From Methylomicrobium sp. wino1 (lineage in GTDB: Bacteria > Pseudomonadota > Gammaproteobacteria > Methylococcales > Methylomonadaceae), in the NCBI RefSeq assembly GCF_003932755.1, contig NZ_CP024202.1:4588001-4652000 (forward strand): 64,000 nucleotides of DNA. Reading direction: 5' to 3'. This document shows positions 60,386 through 64,000 of the stretch, in pieces; position 1 is the stretch's first letter, and the number at the start of each line of letters is the position of its first letter. Below the pieces are notes generated by a model. That model did not search any database, had not been told where the DNA came from, and saw only the letters and a program-made list of their open reading frames with translations. A program made the translations under genes and the position numbers.

Positions 60386-60629
60386 GACTAGTTGTTGCCT
60401 AATGCGCCTTCTATTGTTGTCTTACTACATGCTATCCATGGAGTAATGCAAAATCAACATTCGCCCCGGATCCGAAGTTTGACTATAAAAGGGTATAACC
60501 TAAAGTTATAACAGTACGAAACATTTTACGTAACGGCAGGTTCCGTGCCTCAAAAATCCCACAAATTTTGCCGCACTGCTAAATAGAAGACAACAATTTG
60601 CCTGTTAATCGCTAACTAGTCCCGACTAC

Positions 60630-63455
60630 ATGGTTGAAAAAAAACATCTCATACCGATTCGTCTAGGTTCGCCCGGAGAGGATATCAGCAAGAAAGATTT
60701 GCTAGCGATTCTCCAGCGTTTCAAAAATTTACATTTGCTTCAGCAAAAACGCATTCAAAGTTTTTTGCAGCCGCGTCAACGAGTCTTTTTAGAATTACTC
60801 CCTTTACTCTTTCATCAAAACGTACCGTTACTGCCCGGTTTTATTTCTTCTGAAACCCCGGCCGGCATTCTAGACTATTCACCGACACGCCAAGTTCTAC
60901 TGCATGCCGCCCAATTTTCGAGAAGCTACCAATACAAAACGCGCGCCTTGGCGAATTACCCGATTCTAGGCTTGTTTTTGATGGGTAGCGTCGGCAGCAT
61001 TGCTTTCACTAAAACCAGCGATATGGATATTTGGCTTTGCCACGATCCGGCCTTGCCGCCTTCGGCCCTAGAAGAACTTCAGCAGAAAGCGACCGCGATC
61101 GAGGAATGGGCCATGTCTTTAGACCTTGAAGTTCATTTTTTTCTGATCGATCATGAAAAATTCAAAAGCGGACAAGATATCCCTATTTCCGATGAAAGCA
61201 GTGGAAAAACCCAACACTACTTATTACTAGAGGAATTTTATCGTACCGCCGTCTATATCGCGGGGAGGTCGCCGGCTTGGTGGCTCGTGCCGCCGCAAGA
61301 AGAGCATCATCATACCGGCTATATCAGTCATTTACTCGATAACAAATTCATCTCGGAACTGGAAGTCATCGATTTCGGCAGCCTGGAAAACGCTCCTCCC
61401 GAAGAATTCATCACCGTCACGCTCTGGCATATTTATAAAGCAATCGGGTCGCCGCACAAATCGCTGCTAAAACTGATGCTGATGGAATGTTACGCAAGCG
61501 AATACCCCAAAACTCAATGGCTTTGTTCGGAAATGAAAAAAGCCGTTCACGGCGGAGAATTCTCGCTCGAGGATCTCGACCCCTATCTATTGATCTATCA
61601 AAAACTCGAGAATTATCTTAGCTCGCCCGCTAATCGCGCGCGCCTGGAACTGATTAGACATAGCCTATACATTAAAATCATGGGCTTTGCCAATACCGAA
61701 CAAGACCCGCAAAAACAACTCTATCGCACCGAATTCATTAAGCATATTGCGCATCGGTGGCAGTGGCCGGAAACCCTGCTGCCTGAAATCAGCCGACAAC
61801 AATCATGGAACATACTAAAAGCAACACGTGAACATGACATCATTCTGCGTCATCTAGCAGGCTGTTATCGCATGATTTTAAATTTTGCCGGACAGCATGT
61901 TCAAAGCAACTTGAAGGACAATCAAGACCTCAAACTGATAGGCCGCAAGCTGCATTCCTTTCTGGACAAAAAACCAGGCAAAATCGAGTTTATTACAACC
62001 CGTTCGGCGCTCCAAACCAAAGAACAGGAACTATCGCTCGTAGAAACTCGCTTCGCTGATGATCAAAGCGGCTGGAGCCTTTATCTTGGTCATGTTACCG
62101 CGGACAATCATGTCGAACAAAGTCTGATAAAAAACACTTGGAGCTTAATCGAATTGTTGGCATGGGTGATTGTCAACGGCCTATACCATAAAAAACTGAA
62201 ACTTAATCACGACAGTAAAACACTCGCGCTCTCAACGAACGAACTGCAAACCACGACCGAACAATTACATGACTTTATCAGCAGTCGACTCGATAAATTG
62301 CACCTCGACCTGCCTAGCTATAAACAGCCCAACCAATGCCAATGCTCGCTATTGTTCATCAATATCGGCATGGAACCGGAAGACGAGCGTGGTGACGGAC
62401 GCTTAGTCATGAGCGAACGCTCCGATCCTTTTAGTTATGGCAAGAGCCGTCAATCGTTTCTTCAATCGGTAAACCGGATTTCCATTTCGAACTGGGGAGA
62501 AGTTACCGCTAGCCGCGCATACGGACTGGACGGTCTATTCGATACATTCATCGACATCTTCAATAATCATCGACTTCCGATCGCTGATAGCGATGTCAAA
62601 GTTATTTGTAATACTTCGGCACGCGCCAATAGCATCAGCCATCGAGCTCAAAGCGTATTCCAAACGTTAATCCGTTGGTTCGGCCGACCGAATCCAAACG
62701 AATCCCCCCGCTACATCCTGGCAGGAGCCAAAGATTATTATATTTTTCAAAGAAAAAATAATACCCTACATTATCGAAGCATCGGCACTCGTCAGGAGTT
62801 GTTAAACGAATTAAGCCATGCTCAGGGACTTTTTAGCCCGACGCATATCGACCCTTTTTGCCTGGAAGAAAACGAGATACCCGAATTATTGAAATTAAAT
62901 AAAGCCAATACGATTCAAGTATTTCATACTGCCACAAAAACAGGTATACAACTTTATTTACTGGACGAAAAAGGCGCACTGTTTCGCCAGCACTACCCTT
63001 CCGCGAAAGTCGACGGTTTATTGCGCCGTTATCAACACTTTTTGGATAACATTCTGAACCGATATTTCTTTGACGATAGCATCTCAATCGAGCACTATGA
63101 AATCAGACAAAATACCAATGCCATCATAAAATATACCCCAAGCGTTACAAACCGAATAAACTTGACACGCGAATTGGATATTCGCGTTTCCGGAGAACAC
63201 TCGGCATCCTACACGCTTTATTGCAACGAAAAAGAATTTTCGACATTGACTTACGGTAAGCGCGCCCTTGCCGCGGCTGCTGAATATATTCTGGAATTTA
63301 GACAATCCCATCAACGATATCCTATTCATATCAGCGATATCGATGTACCGCTCGCAAACTTAGGCATTGAAAACGCATCGGAATTACAAACTATCCTCTT
63401 GTTGAAATATAAACAAAAAATCGAAAACCGTTTAAACAGCATTTCTGGTACATAA
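60630..63455 (+). CDS. cyaA: Class I adenylate cyclase
   Basis: The enzyme makes cAMP from ATP. The 941-residue protein has the class I catalytic signature in its N-terminal half, LMGSVGSIAFTKTSDMDIWL (117-136), with the metal-binding SDMD at 130-133, and the family start LIPIRLGSPGEDI within the opening region. The C-terminal half is the long regulatory region, with an intact frame. It is about 90 residues longer than the E. coli enzyme. Closeness to hemC and argH parallels E. coli and Pseudomonas maps. It suggests a cAMP-receptor regulon in this organism (inference). Confidence 0.95.
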   Translation: MVEKKHLIPIRLGSPGEDISKKDLLAILQRFKNLHLLQQKRIQSFLQPRQRVFLELLPLLFHQNVPLLPGFISSETPAGILDYSPTRQVLLHAAQFSRSYQYKTRALANYPILGLFLMGSVGSIAFTKTSDMDIWLCHDPALPPSALEELQQKATAIEEWAMSLDLEVHFFLIDHEKFKSGQDIPISDESSGKTQHYLLLEEFYRTAVYIAGRSPAWWLVPPQEEHHHTGYISHLLDNKFISELEVIDFGSLENAPPEEFITVTLWHIYKAIGSPHKSLLKLMLMECYASEYPKTQWLCSEMKKAVHGGEFSLEDLDPYLLIYQKLENYLSSPANRARLELIRHSLYIKIMGFANTEQDPQKQLYRTEFIKHIAHRWQWPETLLPEISRQQSWNILKATREHDIILRHLAGCYRMILNFAGQHVQSNLKDNQDLKLIGRKLHSFLDKKPGKIEFITTRSALQTKEQELSLVETRFADDQSGWSLYLGHVTADNHVEQSLIKNTWSLIELLAWVIVNGLYHKKLKLNHDSKTLALSTNELQTTTEQLHDFISSRLDKLHLDLPSYKQPNQCQCSLLFINIGMEPEDERGDGRLVMSERSDPFSYGKSRQSFLQSVNRISISNWGEVTASRAYGLDGLFDTFIDIFNNHRLPIADSDVKVICNTSARANSISHRAQSVFQTLIRWFGRPNPNESPRYILAGAKDYYIFQRKNNTLHYRSIGTRQELLNELSHAQGLFSPTHIDPFCLEENEIPELLKLNKANTIQVFHTATKTGIQLYLLDEKGALFRQHYPSAKVDGLLRRYQHFLDNILNRYFFDDSISIEHYEIRQNTNAIIKYTPSVTNRINLTRELDIRVSGEHSASYTLYCNEKEFSTLTYGKRALAAAAEYILEFRQSHQRYPIHISDIDVPLANLGIENASELQTILLLKYKQKIENRLNSISGT

Positions 63456-63510
63456 CTATTTTTTTATCTAATGAGTTACAAAATTTAAAAAACTGAGAAC
63501 CCTTAGATGC

Positions 63511-63580
63511 AAAGATCTTGGCCAGAAATAACATCCCTATTTTTGTAGCTCCGAGGAGCTATTTATCGCGAAATCCTTAG
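63511..63580. repeat. Minimal dispersed repeat, copy I
   Basis: About 70 bp joins one terminus (CCAGAAATAACATCCCTATTT) directly to the inverted other end (TTTATCGCGAAATCCTTAG) through GTAGCTCCGAGGAGCT. It looks like the complete element with its whole interior deleted. Confidence 0.7.
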
Positions 63581-63608
63581 CATCAACACTTTTTAATTCA
63601 TACATCAC

Positions 63609-63974
63609 ATGCACAACGAACAACGCAACCACCCAAGAATATCGGTCAAGGAATTAAAAGCCCATGTCAGTATCGACCGAATCAGGCAGGCCCCGATTGA
63701 AATTGACGGCGACGTTATCGACATTAGCTATACCGGCATTAAAATTCGTCTGAACTCGCCATTACCCGAAGAAAGCGAAGGCATTGTCAAAATTGTCATC
63801 GTGCTCCCCGAATCGAAAATTCCGATAACGATACACGGCGAGATTAAACATTACTGCCCACACTTCGAATACGGCCTGTACCATGGCAACTATTCGACTG
63901 AAGAAGCTTTAGACGAATTAATGTTCGAATGTGTCAAACACACCCAATCGGGCATCGCAATGCCGATAATATGA
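63609..63974 (+). CDS. PilZ-domain protein (cyclic di-GMP receptor)
   Basis: The 121-residue single-domain protein carries both cyclic di-GMP binding motifs: RNHPR (RxxxR, residues 6-10) and DISYTG (D/NxSxxG) about 28 residues later. The barrel continues with IVIVLPESKIPITIHGEIKH. It is a likely receptor for the signal controlled by the GGDEF/EAL protein at 6589-9963, but the target process is unknown. It follows cyaA on the same strand, separated by a minimal repeat. Confidence 0.9.
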   Translation: MHNEQRNHPRISVKELKAHVSIDRIRQAPIEIDGDVIDISYTGIKIRLNSPLPEESEGIVKIVIVLPESKIPITIHGEIKHYCPHFEYGLYHGNYSTEEALDELMFECVKHTQSGIAMPII

Positions 63975-64000
63975 CTGGGCAACGAATCCACAAAATGCTT

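Overview
This window looks like chromosomal DNA of a gammaproteobacterium. Gene order follows Enterobacteria/Pseudomonas neighbourhoods: gloB near yafS-rnhA-dnaQ-mltD; tig-clpP-clpX-lon-hupB-tRNAs-ppiD; hfq-hflX-hflK-hflC-hisZ-purA; hemC-hemD-hemX-hemY divergent from argH and cyaA. Moderate GC and the many small dispersed palindromic repeats suggest a methanotroph of the Methylomicrobium/Methylotuvimicrobium type. That is an inference, since no methane-oxidation gene lies in the window. There is no rRNA, CRISPR array, prophage or transposase gene.

Layout. 1-5 kb: partial gloB, a YheT-type hydrolase, a small secreted protein, and deaD, which lies between 49-bp inverted repeats. 5-11 kb: a tightly overlapping minus-strand operon of methyltransferase-rnhA-GGDEF/EAL protein, then esterase-dnaQ. 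11-20 kb: mltD, a four-gene peptide-type ABC importer, and fabI. 20-30 kb: the protein quality-control block (tig, clpP, clpX, lon, hupB, ppiD) with three tRNA genes. 30-40 kb: a secreted TPR protein, then norR divergent from a lipoprotein/MFS/outer-membrane/HlyD efflux operon. 40-48 kb: a PEBP protein, purA, hisZ, hflC, hflK, hflX, hfq. 48-54 kb: a MotY-like protein, hydrolases, DUF445, a flavoprotein, small conserved proteins and waaA. 54-64 kb: the hem cluster, argH, cyaA and a PilZ protein.

Themes. The housekeeping genes work in proteolysis and folding (ClpXP, Lon, trigger factor, PpiD, HflKC), tetrapyrrole synthesis (HemC, D, X, Y), nucleotide, histidine and arginine synthesis, RNA metabolism (DeaD, Hfq, RNase HI) and envelope building (WaaA, FabI, MltD). 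Signalling is represented by a large MASE1-CHASE-PAS-GGDEF-EAL protein, a PilZ protein and class I adenylate cyclase. The most interesting regulatory unit is norR: the shared intergenic region holds two GT-N7-AC sites and a sigma54 -24/-12 element pointing into the efflux operon, so the efflux system may respond to nitric oxide.

The intergenic space is rich in mobile-looking DNA. One family of about 190-300 bp imperfect palindromes occurs in at least five full copies plus fragments. Several copies carry a nested 65-bp mini-element with 15-bp perfect inverted ends and a 4-bp target duplication. One copy also carries a second insertion bounded by TA. Three heptanucleotide tandem arrays sit exactly at gene 3' ends, and two of them supply the stop codon.
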